Made by a program: the position numbers and the translations under genes
The notes under the pieces: generated by a model
What the model was told of the DNA's origin: nothing
The model's input: the letters and a program-made list of their open reading frames with translations, nothing else
The model's database searches: none
Part shown: piece after piece, positions 18,367 to 26,849 of the stretch
How positions within the stretch are numbered: position 1 is the stretch's first letter
How the letters are laid out: the number at the start of each line of letters is the position of its first letter
Source: an uncultured Pelagibacteraceae bacterium
Lineage (GTDB): Bacteria > Pseudomonadota > Alphaproteobacteria > Pelagibacterales > Pelagibacteraceae
Direction: 5' to 3'
Assembly (NCBI GenBank): GCA_902610315.1
Contig: CACLVA010000004.1
Span: forward strand, 1 to 64,000
Length of the DNA stretch: 64,000 nucleotides

Positions 18367-18617
18367 AAATATTTATTTATAAAACTTTGTTTGTCTTTTT
18401 CTGTTTATTTTTATTCTATAAATTTACCATTGATGCAAAGATTAAAGAGTACGAAAAAAAATTTGAACTTCTTCAATCGGATTATGGAAGGGAAATAATT
18501 AGAGAGAAAGTTAGGGAAGAAATTAGAAAATCTTTGACAAAAGATACAATTCTTAATCCCGAAGATAAAGAACTTTTTAAAAAGTTGATCAATAAATTAA
18601 AAAACGAGTTAAATTGA
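18363..18617 (+). CDS. Small membrane-anchored coiled-coil protein of unknown function
   Basis: 84 residues, not recognised. One N-terminal membrane helix (about residues 7-22, rich in Phe/Leu) is followed by a highly charged helix, about 25-60, with many Glu/Lys/Arg at heptad-like spacing that could form a coiled coil. No catalytic motif is visible. The start overlaps the stop of the membrane glycosyltransferase-like gene (ATGA), so it is translationally coupled to the surface-sugar cluster and may be an accessory or scaffold of that protein. This is inferred from position only. Confidence 0.6.
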   Translation: MKIFIYKTLFVFFCLFLFYKFTIDAKIKEYEKKFELLQSDYGREIIREKVREEIRKSLTKDTILNPEDKELFKKLINKLKNELN

Positions 18618-18639
18618 CGAATAATGTTAGCTCAATTTT

Positions 18640-18734
18640 TGGCGGAAGGAGAGGGATTCGAACCCTCGGTACACCTTTTCAAGCGTACGGCGGTTTAGCA
18701 AACCGCTGGTTTAAACCAGCTCACCCATCCTTCC
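18640..18734 (-). tRNA. tRNA-Ser (anticodon GCU)
   Basis: Read on the minus strand, the 7-bp acceptor GGAAGGA/TCCTTCC closes the cloverleaf. The anticodon stem GCGGT/ACCGC holds loop TTGCTAA with anticodon GCT, followed by a long class II variable arm as expected for serine, and a T-arm containing GGTTCGAATCC. Discriminator G and the CCA end are encoded (CCA at 18640-18642). It lies on the opposite strand to both neighbours, at the end of the surface-sugar cluster. Confidence 0.95.
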
Positions 18735-18763
18735 ATATTTACCTGTGTAACTTGAAATCATTG

Positions 18764-18821
18764 AATATTCAATATTTATGAAGTAATTTTGATCAAAATG
18801 AAAAATAAATATTCAATATTT
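18764..18821. repeat. 14-bp direct repeat flanking the soxB start
   Basis: AATATTCAATATTT occurs exactly at 18764-18777 and again at 18808-18821, 44 bases apart, on either side of the soxB ATG (18798). The first copy overlaps a 12-base palindrome TTGAATATTCAA (18761-18772). This spacing is about four helical turns and could suit a dimeric regulator, but AT richness makes chance repeats plausible. Confidence 0.4.
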
Positions 18822-20051
18822 TCGCTAATTAAAAATGCTTTTAGTGGACATGAAAATTGGAAAAGAGCCTGGAGAGATCCAGAACCGCAAAAAGAATATG
18901 ATGCAATAATAATTGGTGGCGGAGGTCATGGACTTGCAACTGCTTATTATTTAGCCAAGAAACACAAAATGACTAATATCGCAGTTGTTGAGAAAGGGTG
19001 GATTGGCGGAGGAAATACTGGCAGAAACACAACAATAATTAGATCAAATTATTTATGGGATGCTAGTGCTGGACTTTATGATCATGCGCTTAAAATTTGG
19101 GAAGGATTATCTCAGGAATTAAATTACAATGTCATGTTTAGTCAAAGAGGTGTTATGAACCTTGCGCACAATCTTCAAGACGTGAGAGACTTAAAAAGAA
19201 GAACTCATGCAAACAGATTAAATGGAATTGATGCAGTCTGGTTAAATACAGAGGAAGTTAAAAAATTTTGTCCAATTATTAATACATCTCCACACATTAG
19301 ATATCCTGTTCTAGGAGGAACTTTACAAAGAAGAGCTGGTACAGCAAGACATGATGCTGTTGCCTGGGGTTATGCTCGTGGAGCAGATGAAATGGGAGTT
19401 GATATAATACAAAATTGTGAAGTTAAAGGTATAAAAAGAAACGGTGATACAGTTGAAGGCATAGAAACAACAAAAGGTTTTATAAAAACAAAAAAAATTG
19501 GTGTTGTTGCTGCAGGACATTCTAGTGTTATAGCTAATATGGCGGGTATAAGATTGCCGTTAGAAAGTAAACCTCTTCAAGCATTAGTTTCTGAACCAGT
19601 TAAACCGATAATTGATACAGTTGTAATGTCAAATGCTGTTCATGCTTATGTAAGTCAATCAGACAAGGGTGAGCTTGTAATTGGGGCAGGAACGGACTCA
19701 TATGTTTCTTACACTCAAAAAGGTAGTCATAATATTGTTGAAGAAACTTTAAGAGCAATATTAGAACTTTACCCAATATTTAGTAGAATGAAAATGTTAA
19801 GACAATGGGGAGGTATTGTAGATATTTGTCCAGATGCAAGTCCAATAATTAGTAAAACTCAAGTTAAAGGTTTATATTTTAATTGCGGTTGGGGTACTGG
19901 TGGTTTTAAAGCTACACCAGGCTCTGGAGATTTATTCGCACACACAATAGCTAATGATGAACCTCATAAATTAAATGCTGCTTTTAACTTAAATAGATTT
20001 GTTAGCGGTGATCTAGTTGATGAACACGGTGCTGCAGCAGTAGCACACTAA
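18798..20051 (+). CDS. soxB: Sarcosine oxidase, beta subunit
   Basis: 417 residues from the ATG at 18798; an in-frame TTG at 18789 would add three. This is the flavin subunit of heterotetrameric sarcosine oxidase, which demethylates sarcosine to glycine in the cytosol. Seen: the FAD motif [35 protein letters not shown], and [16 protein letters not shown], whose histidine corresponds to the covalent FMN attachment site in known enzymes. Late [10 protein letters not shown] closes the FAD fold. It heads the soxB-D-A-G operon; the 1-base overlap (TAATG) with soxD suggests coupled translation. Growth on glycine betaine breakdown products is the likely role. Confidence 0.95.
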   Translation: MKNKYSIFSLIKNAFSGHENWKRAWRDPEPQKEYDAIIIGGGGHGLATAYYLAKKHKMTNIAVVEKGWIGGGNTGRNTTIIRSNYLWDASAGLYDHALKIWEGLSQELNYNVMFSQRGVMNLAHNLQDVRDLKRRTHANRLNGIDAVWLNTEEVKKFCPIINTSPHIRYPVLGGTLQRRAGTARHDAVAWGYARGADEMGVDIIQNCEVKGIKRNGDTVEGIETTKGFIKTKKIGVVAAGHSSVIANMAGIRLPLESKPLQALVSEPVKPIIDTVVMSNAVHAYVSQSDKGELVIGAGTDSYVSYTQKGSHNIVEETLRAILELYPIFSRMKMLRQWGGIVDICPDASPIISKTQVKGLYFNCGWGTGGFKATPGSGDLFAHTIANDEPHKLNAAFNLNRFVSGDLVDEHGAAAVAH

Positions 20052-20326
20052 TGTTTATAATTAATTGTCCGTATTGTGGTGAAAGAGATCAAACAGAATT
20101 TTCTTGTGGAGGGGAAGCTCACATTGAAAGACCAAAACAACCAACAGAATTAAGTGACGATCAATGGGCCGAATATCTTTTTATGAGAAAAAACATAAAG
20201 GGTATTCAATTTGAAAGATGGAACCACATTCATGGATGTAGAAAATGGTTCAATGTAGTTAGAGATACTTCAAATGATAAGATACATGCAGTTTATAAAA
20301 TGGGAGAAAGACCGCCCTTAAAATAA
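20051..20326 (+). CDS. soxD: Sarcosine oxidase, delta subunit
   Basis: 91 residues, normal for SoxD. It is a small zinc protein of the heterotetramer that supports assembly rather than catalysis. Zinc ligands are visible: C6 and C9 in NCPYCGERD, and the histidine and cysteine of HIHGCRKWF, together with CGGEAHIERP. It starts on the last base of soxB and ends 2 bases before soxA, so the subunit genes are coupled in stoichiometric order. Confidence 0.94.
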   Translation: MFIINCPYCGERDQTEFSCGGEAHIERPKQPTELSDDQWAEYLFMRKNIKGIQFERWNHIHGCRKWFNVVRDTSNDKIHAVYKMGERPPLK

Positions 20327-20328
20327 TT

Positions 20329-23300
20329 ATGAACAACAACTTAAGAATTAATAAAAACAACTTTATAGATCAAACTGTTAGAATTTCCTTTAAGTTTAAT
20401 GGTAAAAAGCTTTTTGGCTACAAAGGTGATACATTAGCCTCTGCTTTACTCGCCAACAATATTCATTTAGTTGGGAGAAGTTTTAAATACCATAGACCTA
20501 GAGGAATAATGACCTGTGGTTCTGAAGAACCTAATGCAATCGTTCAAGTTGGAAATGATCCCGCATTAACTGATCCAAATGTAAGAGCTACTGAAATTGA
20601 ATTATATGAGGGTTTAGAAGCTTTTAGCCAAAACTGTTGGCCAAGTGTAAATTTCGATATTGGAGGTATAAATAATTTTCTATCCCCTCTTCTACCTGCA
20701 GGATTTTATTATAAAACTTTTATGTGGCCTGCAAGTTTTTGGGAAAAATATGAATTTTTTATTAGACATTCTGCTGGATTAGGCAAATCCCCAACTAAAC
20801 CAGATCAAGATTTGTATGATCATCAATATGTACATTGTGATGTTTTAGTAATTGGCGGTGGTATCTCCGGCATATTATCAGCTAAATTATCAGCAGAGAA
20901 AGGTCTTAATACAATACTGATAGATGACAAAAGTTATCTAGGAGGATCAACAATATATCAAGATAATGATATTTTTAAAATAAATAATGAAACCTCAAAT
21001 GCATGGTTAAAAAATCAAATAGAGAAATTAAAAAAAATACCAAACTTGACAATTAAAAACAGAACAAGTGTTGCTGCTTTTCATGGTTATAATTATCTTT
21101 TAGCAAGAGAAAATTTAACTGATCATTTAGGTGCTAATGAAAGAAAAGGAAAAATTAGACAAAGATTATTAAAAATAAGAGCTAAAAAAGTTGTGATAGC
21201 AACTGGAGCTATTGAACGACCTTTAATTTTTAGTAACAATGATAGACCAGGGATAATTTTATCATCATCTATAAAAAAATATATTGATTACTATGGCGTA
21301 AAAACTGGAGAAAATATTTCATTGTTTACTAACAATGATAGTGCTTATGAAACAGCAATTTCATTAAATAAAAGTGGAGTTAAAGTAAAAGTAATTATAG
21401 ATATTAGAGAAAATCCTAGCTCAATACTTTCAGAAAAAATAGAAAAAACAGGAATAAAAATATTAAGAGGACATACAATAACTAATACTGATGGGTACAA
21501 AAGAATTAAATCTATCGATGTTATGAAGTTATCGAAAGATGGTGAAAACGTTGTTGGTAACAAAACTACTTATAAATGTGATTGTTTGGGAATTTCTGGT
21601 GGATGGACGCCAATGGTACATTTGTTTACTCAATCAGGTGGCAAATTAAAGTTTAGGAATAATGACAATGTTTTTATTCCAGATGAAAATAAAACGCCAT
21701 CAGAACAAATCAGTGTGGGATCATCAAATGGAGACTTTGAATTAGATGATGTTATAAATAATACTGTCAAAAAAATTAAAATTTTTCTTCGCTTAGATAA
21801 AAATGATTATGAAAATTTAGATATTAAATGTTCAAAAGAAAAACAAAAAAGAAATATATGGTTGTTACCTTCGAATAAGCCAACATCTAAATCAAAGCCA
21901 TTCTTAGATTTTCAAAATGATTCGACTGCTAAAGATGTAAAACTAGCTCTAAGAGAAGGCTTTAAATCAATAGAACATGTAAAAAGATATACTACAACAG
22001 GAATGGGAACCGATCAGGGTAAACTATCAAATATGCATGCACTGGGTATAATCGCTGATACAACTGGTACAAATATGGGAGAACTAGGCACAACTACCTT
22101 CAGGCCTCCTTATACACCGTTAACATTTGGAGCAATAGTAGGAAGAAACGTTGGTGAATTTTTTGATCATACAAGAAGAACAGCTATTCATGATTGGCAT
22201 GTGGAAAATAAAGCAGAATTTGAAAATGTCGGACAGTGGAAAAGACCTTGGTATTTTCCTAAGAATGGAGAAACTATGTACCAAGCTGTTCAAAGAGAGA
22301 GTAAAGCTGCAAGAGAAAGTGCTGGAATACTTGATGCCTCTACTTTAGGAAAAATTGATATACAAGGTGAGGATGCATCTGAATTTTTAAATAGAGTTTA
22401 TACGAATGCATGGTCAAAACTTGCCATTGGTAAATGTAGATATGGTTTAATGCTAAATGAAGATGGCATGGTTTATGATGATGGTGTTACAACAAGACTT
22501 GGGGAAAATCATTATATAATGACGACCACGACTGGTGGAGCAGCAAATGTTTTATCAAAACTTGAAGATTATTTACAAACAGAATGGCCAGAATTAAATG
22601 TATATTTAACTACTGTTACGGATCAATATTCAACAATGAGCATTTGTGGACCAAATTCTAAAAAAATTATTAAGAAAATAATACCAAGTTTAGATCTATC
22701 AGATGAAAGTTTCCCGCACATGTCTTTTAAAAATTCAAAAATAGATAATGTTAATTGTCGTATTATGAGAATTAGTTTTACCGGAGAGCATAGTTACGAA
22801 ATTAATGTTCAATCTAATTACGCTAAAGATGTTTGGGAGAAATGTATAGCAGCAGGTAAAGAATTTAATATTACACCATATGGGACTGAAACTATGCATT
22901 TACTAAGAGCTGAAAAAGGTTTCATAATTACCGGCCAAGATACTGATGGAACATTAACACCTTCAGATCTTCAAATGGACTGGATTATTGGAAAAAAGAA
23001 ATATGATTTTATAGGTAAAAGATCATTATACAGAAGTGATACGATAAGAGAAGATAGAAAACAATTAGTTGGTTTATTAACAGATGATCCAAATGAAGTT
23101 TTAGAAGAGGGAGCGCAACTTGTTGAAAGTTTAGAAAAACCAATTGATATGTTAGGTCATGTAACCTCTAGTTATTTTAGTCCAAATCTTAATAAATCTA
23201 TTGCTCTAGCTGTAGTAAGGAGTGGAAAAAAACTAAAAGGTAAAAAATTAATAGTTCCTATGGAAAATAAAAATATTAATGTAACTATTACAGACACTGT

Positions 23301-23337
23301 TTTTTATGATAAGGAAAATAAAAGATTAAATGCTTAA
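20329..23337 (+). CDS. soxA: Sarcosine oxidase, alpha subunit
   Basis: 1002 residues, full length. Domains in order: an N-terminal ferredoxin-like fold with SFKYHRPRGIMTCG, an NAD-binding dinucleotide fold starting DVLVIGGGISGILSAKLSAE near residue 175, a middle region with a second nucleotide-binding part, and a C-terminal aminomethyltransferase (GcvT-like) domain from about 620. The last domain binds tetrahydrofolate and captures the released methyl as 5,10-methylene-THF. It contains LLRAEKGFIITGQDTDGTLTP split around a THF-binding loop. The last 8 bases overlap soxG. The C1 unit and glycine feed GlyA. Confidence 0.95.
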   Translation: MNNNLRINKNNFIDQTVRISFKFNGKKLFGYKGDTLASALLANNIHLVGRSFKYHRPRGIMTCGSEEPNAIVQVGNDPALTDPNVRATEIELYEGLEAFSQNCWPSVNFDIGGINNFLSPLLPAGFYYKTFMWPASFWEKYEFFIRHSAGLGKSPTKPDQDLYDHQYVHCDVLVIGGGISGILSAKLSAEKGLNTILIDDKSYLGGSTIYQDNDIFKINNETSNAWLKNQIEKLKKIPNLTIKNRTSVAAFHGYNYLLARENLTDHLGANERKGKIRQRLLKIRAKKVVIATGAIERPLIFSNNDRPGIILSSSIKKYIDYYGVKTGENISLFTNNDSAYETAISLNKSGVKVKVIIDIRENPSSILSEKIEKTGIKILRGHTITNTDGYKRIKSIDVMKLSKDGENVVGNKTTYKCDCLGISGGWTPMVHLFTQSGGKLKFRNNDNVFIPDENKTPSEQISVGSSNGDFELDDVINNTVKKIKIFLRLDKNDYENLDIKCSKEKQKRNIWLLPSNKPTSKSKPFLDFQNDSTAKDVKLALREGFKSIEHVKRYTTTGMGTDQGKLSNMHALGIIADTTGTNMGELGTTTFRPPYTPLTFGAIVGRNVGEFFDHTRRTAIHDWHVENKAEFENVGQWKRPWYFPKNGETMYQAVQRESKAARESAGILDASTLGKIDIQGEDASEFLNRVYTNAWSKLAIGKCRYGLMLNEDGMVYDDGVTTRLGENHYIMTTTTGGAANVLSKLEDYLQTEWPELNVYLTTVTDQYSTMSICGPNSKKIIKKIIPSLDLSDESFPHMSFKNSKIDNVNCRIMRISFTGEHSYEINVQSNYAKDVWEKCIAAGKEFNITPYGTETMHLLRAEKGFIITGQDTDGTLTPSDLQMDWIIGKKKYDFIGKRSLYRSDTIREDRKQLVGLLTDDPNEVLEEGAQLVESLEKPIDMLGHVTSSYFSPNLNKSIALAVVRSGKKLKGKKLIVPMENKNINVTITDTVFYDKENKRLNA

Positions 23338-23893
23338 TTTTAATTCACCAATTAAAGAAGAAAAAAAATTCAATGATCTAAATATTATTGAAGTTGAACC
23401 TACAATTAAAATTAACCTTAGAAGTAACAAAAGAGAATTCTCTACAAAAATTGGAAAAATATTATCAATTTTACCACCAAATGAAGCAAATACTTCGTCT
23501 GGTAACGAAAAATTTAATTTATTATGGTTGAGTCCAGATGAATGGTTAATTTACTCTAATGATAAAAAAATGACTTTAGATGATCAAATAAATTTAGAAG
23601 ATAAATTATTTAATGAAATTTCAAAATTAAATCAAGGAGCTGTAACAAATGTATCTGATCATTGGATAATGATTAACCTAAAAGGGAATAAAGTTTACGA
23701 TTTACTGTCTAAAAGTTGCCCATATAATTTTTATAATTATAAAAAGAAAAAAGGATCTGTTGCTCAAACAATTGTTAATCACATAGATGTAATCCTTCAC
23801 AATAAAGAGGATAACAACCTTAATCTATTTGTAAGAAGGTCATTTTCAGAAGATTTATGGCTATGGTTGAATGATAGTGCTAGATTCATCTGA
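23330..23893 (+). CDS. soxG: Sarcosine oxidase, gamma subunit
   Basis: 187 residues. SoxG is the GcvT-related, non-catalytic subunit that completes the heterotetramer. The motif LLWLSPDEWLIYSN and the stretch GAVTNVSDHWIMINLKG, followed by the RSFSEDLWLWL end, are typical. It overlaps soxA by 8 bases. It ends the four-gene operon; the 60 bases that follow hold an inverted repeat before the transporter genes. Confidence 0.9.
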   Translation: MLNFNSPIKEEKKFNDLNIIEVEPTIKINLRSNKREFSTKIGKILSILPPNEANTSSGNEKFNLLWLSPDEWLIYSNDKKMTLDDQINLEDKLFNEISKLNQGAVTNVSDHWIMINLKGNKVYDLLSKSCPYNFYNYKKKKGSVAQTIVNHIDVILHNKEDNNLNLFVRRSFSEDLWLWLNDSARFI

Positions 23894-23950
23894 TTATTTA
23901 GTGCGTCAAGGTTAACCTGGAAATCTTCGCCTATATTAAGTACTAAATAA
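23894..23950 (+). promoter_or_regulatory. Candidate cis-element: 9-bp perfect inverted repeat with an internal palindrome
   Basis: TTATTTAGT (23894-23902) pairs perfectly with ACTAAATAA (23942-23950), leaving a 39-base interior. The interior holds the palindrome AGGTTAACCT (23909-23918) and short complementary GCG/CGC and GAA/TTC pieces. It fills nearly the whole gap between soxG and the binding-protein gene and ends 3 bases before that ATG. It could be a folded 5' leader or an operator. It does not match any riboswitch I can recall, and it lacks the GC-rich stem and U-run of an intrinsic terminator. Confidence 0.45.
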
Positions 23951-23953
23951 AAT

Positions 23954-24718
23954 ATGAAAAAAATTATAGTACTTTTATTTAGTTTATTCTTTGCATTACC
24001 CTCTTATTCATCAAGTCTTGATAAAATTTTGTCCTCTGGTGAGCTAAGAGTTGGAACAACTGGCGATTGGGATCCTATGACTATTAAAGATCCTGCAACC
24101 AATAAATATAGAGGTTTTGATATAGATGTCATGAATGAATTAGCAAAAGATATGGGTGTAACAATTAAATTTGTGCCTGCAGAATGGAAAACTATAGTAT
24201 CTGGAATTACTTCAGGAAGATATGATATTTCTACTAGTGTTACTAAAACACCTAAAAGAGCAGAGGTAGCGGGCTTTACCGATACTTACTATAAATATGG
24301 AACAGTGCCGCTTGTTCTAAAGAAAAATTTAAAAAAATTCCCAACTTGGGATTCATTAAATAATAGTAAAGTAACGATCGCTACTACACTGGGAACTTCA
24401 CAAGAAGAAAAAGCAAAAGAATTTTTTCCAAAATCAAAATTAAATTCCGTTGAAGCACCTGCAAGAGATTTTCAAGAAGTTTTAGCTGGTAGAGCAGATG
24501 GGAATATAACTAGCTCAACAGAAGCTAATAAATTAGTCATTAAATATCCTCAATTGGCAATTGTTCCAGACGGAGAAAAAAATCCTGCATTTTTAGCAAT
24601 GATGGTTGGTAAAGGTGATAATAAATGGAAAAATTACGTTAATGAATGGATAAGTAATAAAAAATCATCCGGTTTTTTTACAGAACTTTTAGCAAAATAT
24701 AATCTGAAAAGCTTATAA
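23954..24718 (+). CDS. Periplasmic amino-acid-type ABC transporter substrate-binding protein
   Basis: 254 residues, family 3 solute-binding protein. A cleavable signal peptide (hydrophobic 4-16, probable cleavage after SYSS) precedes the binding fold: [44 protein letters not shown] and [19 protein letters not shown]. The sequence resembles polar amino acid binders and the related cyclohexadienyl dehydratases, so the ligand is uncertain. It is followed by a permease of the matching family. Location directly downstream of soxBDAG suggests an N-methylated or amino-acid-like substrate, which is an inference. Confidence 0.85.
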   Translation: MKKIIVLLFSLFFALPSYSSSLDKILSSGELRVGTTGDWDPMTIKDPATNKYRGFDIDVMNELAKDMGVTIKFVPAEWKTIVSGITSGRYDISTSVTKTPKRAEVAGFTDTYYKYGTVPLVLKKNLKKFPTWDSLNNSKVTIATTLGTSQEEKAKEFFPKSKLNSVEAPARDFQEVLAGRADGNITSSTEANKLVIKYPQLAIVPDGEKNPAFLAMMVGKGDNKWKNYVNEWISNKKSSGFFTELLAKYNLKSL

Positions 24719-24758
24719 TAAATTAGATATTAATATTTAATACTTTATAAATATATGT

Positions 24759-25496
24759 GTGAAAAATATTATTTTTCTAATATTTATATTATTATTTCTT
24801 AATTCTTGTTCAAAACAAGAATTGGACTGGTTAATTTTATCTCCAAATAATGTTGATGGATTAACAAACCTTAAATTTCTCATAAGTGGATTTACAACAA
24901 CAATATACATATCCCTAGTTTCAATATTTATATCAATAATTTTAGGTCTGATAATTGCAACTCCATCATTAGCAAAAAATAAATTTCTTACATATATAAA
25001 TATTGGTTATGTAGAAATCGTTAGAGCGATACCTTTATTAGTTTTAATCTTATGGATTTATTATGGTTTACCTATAATGACAGGTATAAGTTTTAGTCCA
25101 TTTGTGTCCGGTATTATAGCTTTATCAATAAGTGAAAGTGCTTTTCAAGCTGAAATATTTAGAGCTGGAATAAATTCAATTAAAAAATCTCAATGGGAAG
25201 CTGGTAGCTCTCTTGGGTTTTCTTTTTTTAAAAAATTAAGACTCATAATATTACCACAAGCTATTAAAAATATACTTCCTGCTATTGGTAATCAATTTGT
25301 ATATGTTTTAAAAATGTCTTCTCTTGTTTCAATTATAGGAATTGGTGATTTAACAAGAAAAGCAAATGAGCTTGTTGTTACAACCTATAGACCATTGGAA
25401 ATTTATACTTTTTTAATATTTGAATATCTAATTTTAATTTTAGTAGTTTCCTATTTTGTAAGAAAATTTGAAAAAAAGTTAGCAAAGTCTAACTAG
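24759..25496 (+). CDS. Amino-acid-type ABC transporter permease with an N-terminal lipobox-like segment
   Basis: 245 residues with a GTG start at 24759; the nearby ATG at 24755 is in another frame that stops soon. The HisM/GlnP-type permease core has about five helices and the ATPase-docking EAA loop (EAGSSLGFSFFKKLRLIILPQ split around the loop). Unusually, the first 17 residues form a lipoprotein-like signal: a hydrophobic core and LNSC with C17, then SKQELDW. No ATPase gene is adjacent, so the transporter must borrow one from elsewhere. Its end overlaps the convergent MATE gene by 8 bases. Confidence 0.85.
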   Translation: MKNIIFLIFILLFLNSCSKQELDWLILSPNNVDGLTNLKFLISGFTTTIYISLVSIFISIILGLIIATPSLAKNKFLTYINIGYVEIVRAIPLLVLILWIYYGLPIMTGISFSPFVSGIIALSISESAFQAEIFRAGINSIKKSQWEAGSSLGFSFFKKLRLIILPQAIKNILPAIGNQFVYVLKMSSLVSIIGIGDLTRKANELVVTTYRPLEIYTFLIFEYLILILVVSYFVRKFEKKLAKSN

Positions 25497-26844
25497 TTTT
25501 TTTAAACACTGAATTAAAAAAAGATCCAATAAAGATTAATATGCAAAATCCCATAAACCAATTAGTAAATAATAAAGTATAGAAAATATCTTCATATGAT
25601 CCATCTTTAATATTTATTACATACCATAAACATAAAAATGGTAGAGCCGTTAATCTTAAGATACCAAGGTACAAACTATATATTGGCCTTTTTACTGATT
25701 GAAATAAGGCTGTTGTTATGAAGAAAGTAGGATAAATCGGACCTATTAAAGCTGCAATTTTTAAATAAATTGTACCATAACTAATTGTATTCAAATCTTC
25801 TGTGAATAAACTTATGAGGAATGATGCATTAAAATAAATTATGATACCTGCTAATGTCATAAAAGAACAACCAAATTTGAGAGCTTTTAAATATAATTCT
25901 CTAATCCGCTCATAATTTTTAGCTCCAAAATTTTGACTTGAGATAGATAGTACTGCTGTATTTAATCCAATAACTGGTAACAAAAAGACTTGTTCAATTC
26001 TTAAAGCAGTGCCATAACCAGCTGCAGCCAAATCACCAAATTTTCCTACAAAATATAAAACATTAAATAAACCGACACCAATTAAAAGCATACTAAACAT
26101 AACTGGAACAGATTGAAATATTAGGTTTTTAAAGTAAAAAATTTTTGGTTTAAAGCATTCAAAAAATAGGTACTTTTTTAATTTACAACAATAAACTTTG
26201 TAAATTAAATAAGTTGCACCTAAAAATTGACATATAACGGTTGCTATAGCAATTCCAGAAATACCGAAGGCAGGTATAAAACCATATCCAAATATGAATA
26301 TAGGATTTAAGATTATGTTTAAAAAAAAGGTAAAAACTAAAACATTTCTGTAACTCTTTGTATCTCCTTGAGCATTTAGGGTGCCATTTAAAGATGTTTG
26401 TATTAAAACTAAAACAGTGCAGTAAAATATTATATCAAGATACTCTCTTGTTAATAAAATATTTTCTAAACTAGATCCCATTAGTCCCAATAAAAAATCT
26501 GAAATATTTAAACCAACATAGGTGACTAAAAGTGAAACGAAAACAGCATATAGAAAAGATTGTCCAACAAACATTGATGCTCTTTTTTCATTCTTTTCAC
26601 CAATTGAATTTCCGATTAAAGTATTTGTAGCAGCACCTACTCCAACACCAATTGCAATTATTATAAAATATATTGGAAAAGATTTAGCCAAAGCACTAAG
26701 AGCTTCAGGTGATATTTTACCAGCGAAATAAGTATCAACTAAATTATAAAAAGTTTGAAATAATGAACCAATACTAGCAGGAATTGTTACTTTTCTTAAT
26801 AATGGCCAAATTGGATCTCTTAACAAATTAATTTTTTTGTACAT
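25489..26844 (-). CDS. MATE-family efflux transporter
   Basis: 451 residues with about twelve membrane helices. MATE exporters expel organic cations, drugs or metabolites in exchange for sodium or protons. Start region DPIWPLLRKVTIPASIGSLFQTFYNLVDTYFAG (read in parts) is the family opening, and ALSAL and GVGAATNTLIGNSIGEKNEKRA in the N-lobe are characteristic. The substrate cannot be told. It is the last gene of the gatC-to-MATE run, 5 bases after trhO, and its 3' end overlaps the permease gene on the other strand. Confidence 0.9.
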   Translation of the reverse strand: MYKKINLLRDPIWPLLRKVTIPASIGSLFQTFYNLVDTYFAGKISPEALSALAKSFPIYFIIIAIGVGVGAATNTLIGNSIGEKNEKRASMFVGQSFLYAVFVSLLVTYVGLNISDFLLGLMGSSLENILLTREYLDIIFYCTVLVLIQTSLNGTLNAQGDTKSYRNVLVFTFFLNIILNPIFIFGYGFIPAFGISGIAIATVICQFLGATYLIYKVYCCKLKKYLFFECFKPKIFYFKNLIFQSVPVMFSMLLIGVGLFNVLYFVGKFGDLAAAGYGTALRIEQVFLLPVIGLNTAVLSISSQNFGAKNYERIRELYLKALKFGCSFMTLAGIIIYFNASFLISLFTEDLNTISYGTIYLKIAALIGPIYPTFFITTALFQSVKRPIYSLYLGILRLTALPFLCLWYVINIKDGSYEDIFYTLLFTNWFMGFCILIFIGSFFNSVFKKTS

Positions 26845-26849
26845 ATTAT

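Noticed and set aside
13976-18734. Mobile genomic island integrated at tRNA-Ser.
   Set aside because: No integrase, no duplicated tRNA 3' end and no flanking direct repeat were seen; kept only as a hypothesis in the findings.
18735-18797. A sigma70 promoter for soxB (TTGAAA at 18752 with TATTTA at 18773).
   Set aside because: The spacing is 15 bases and the -10 match weak; too uncertain to list as a feature in such AT-rich DNA.
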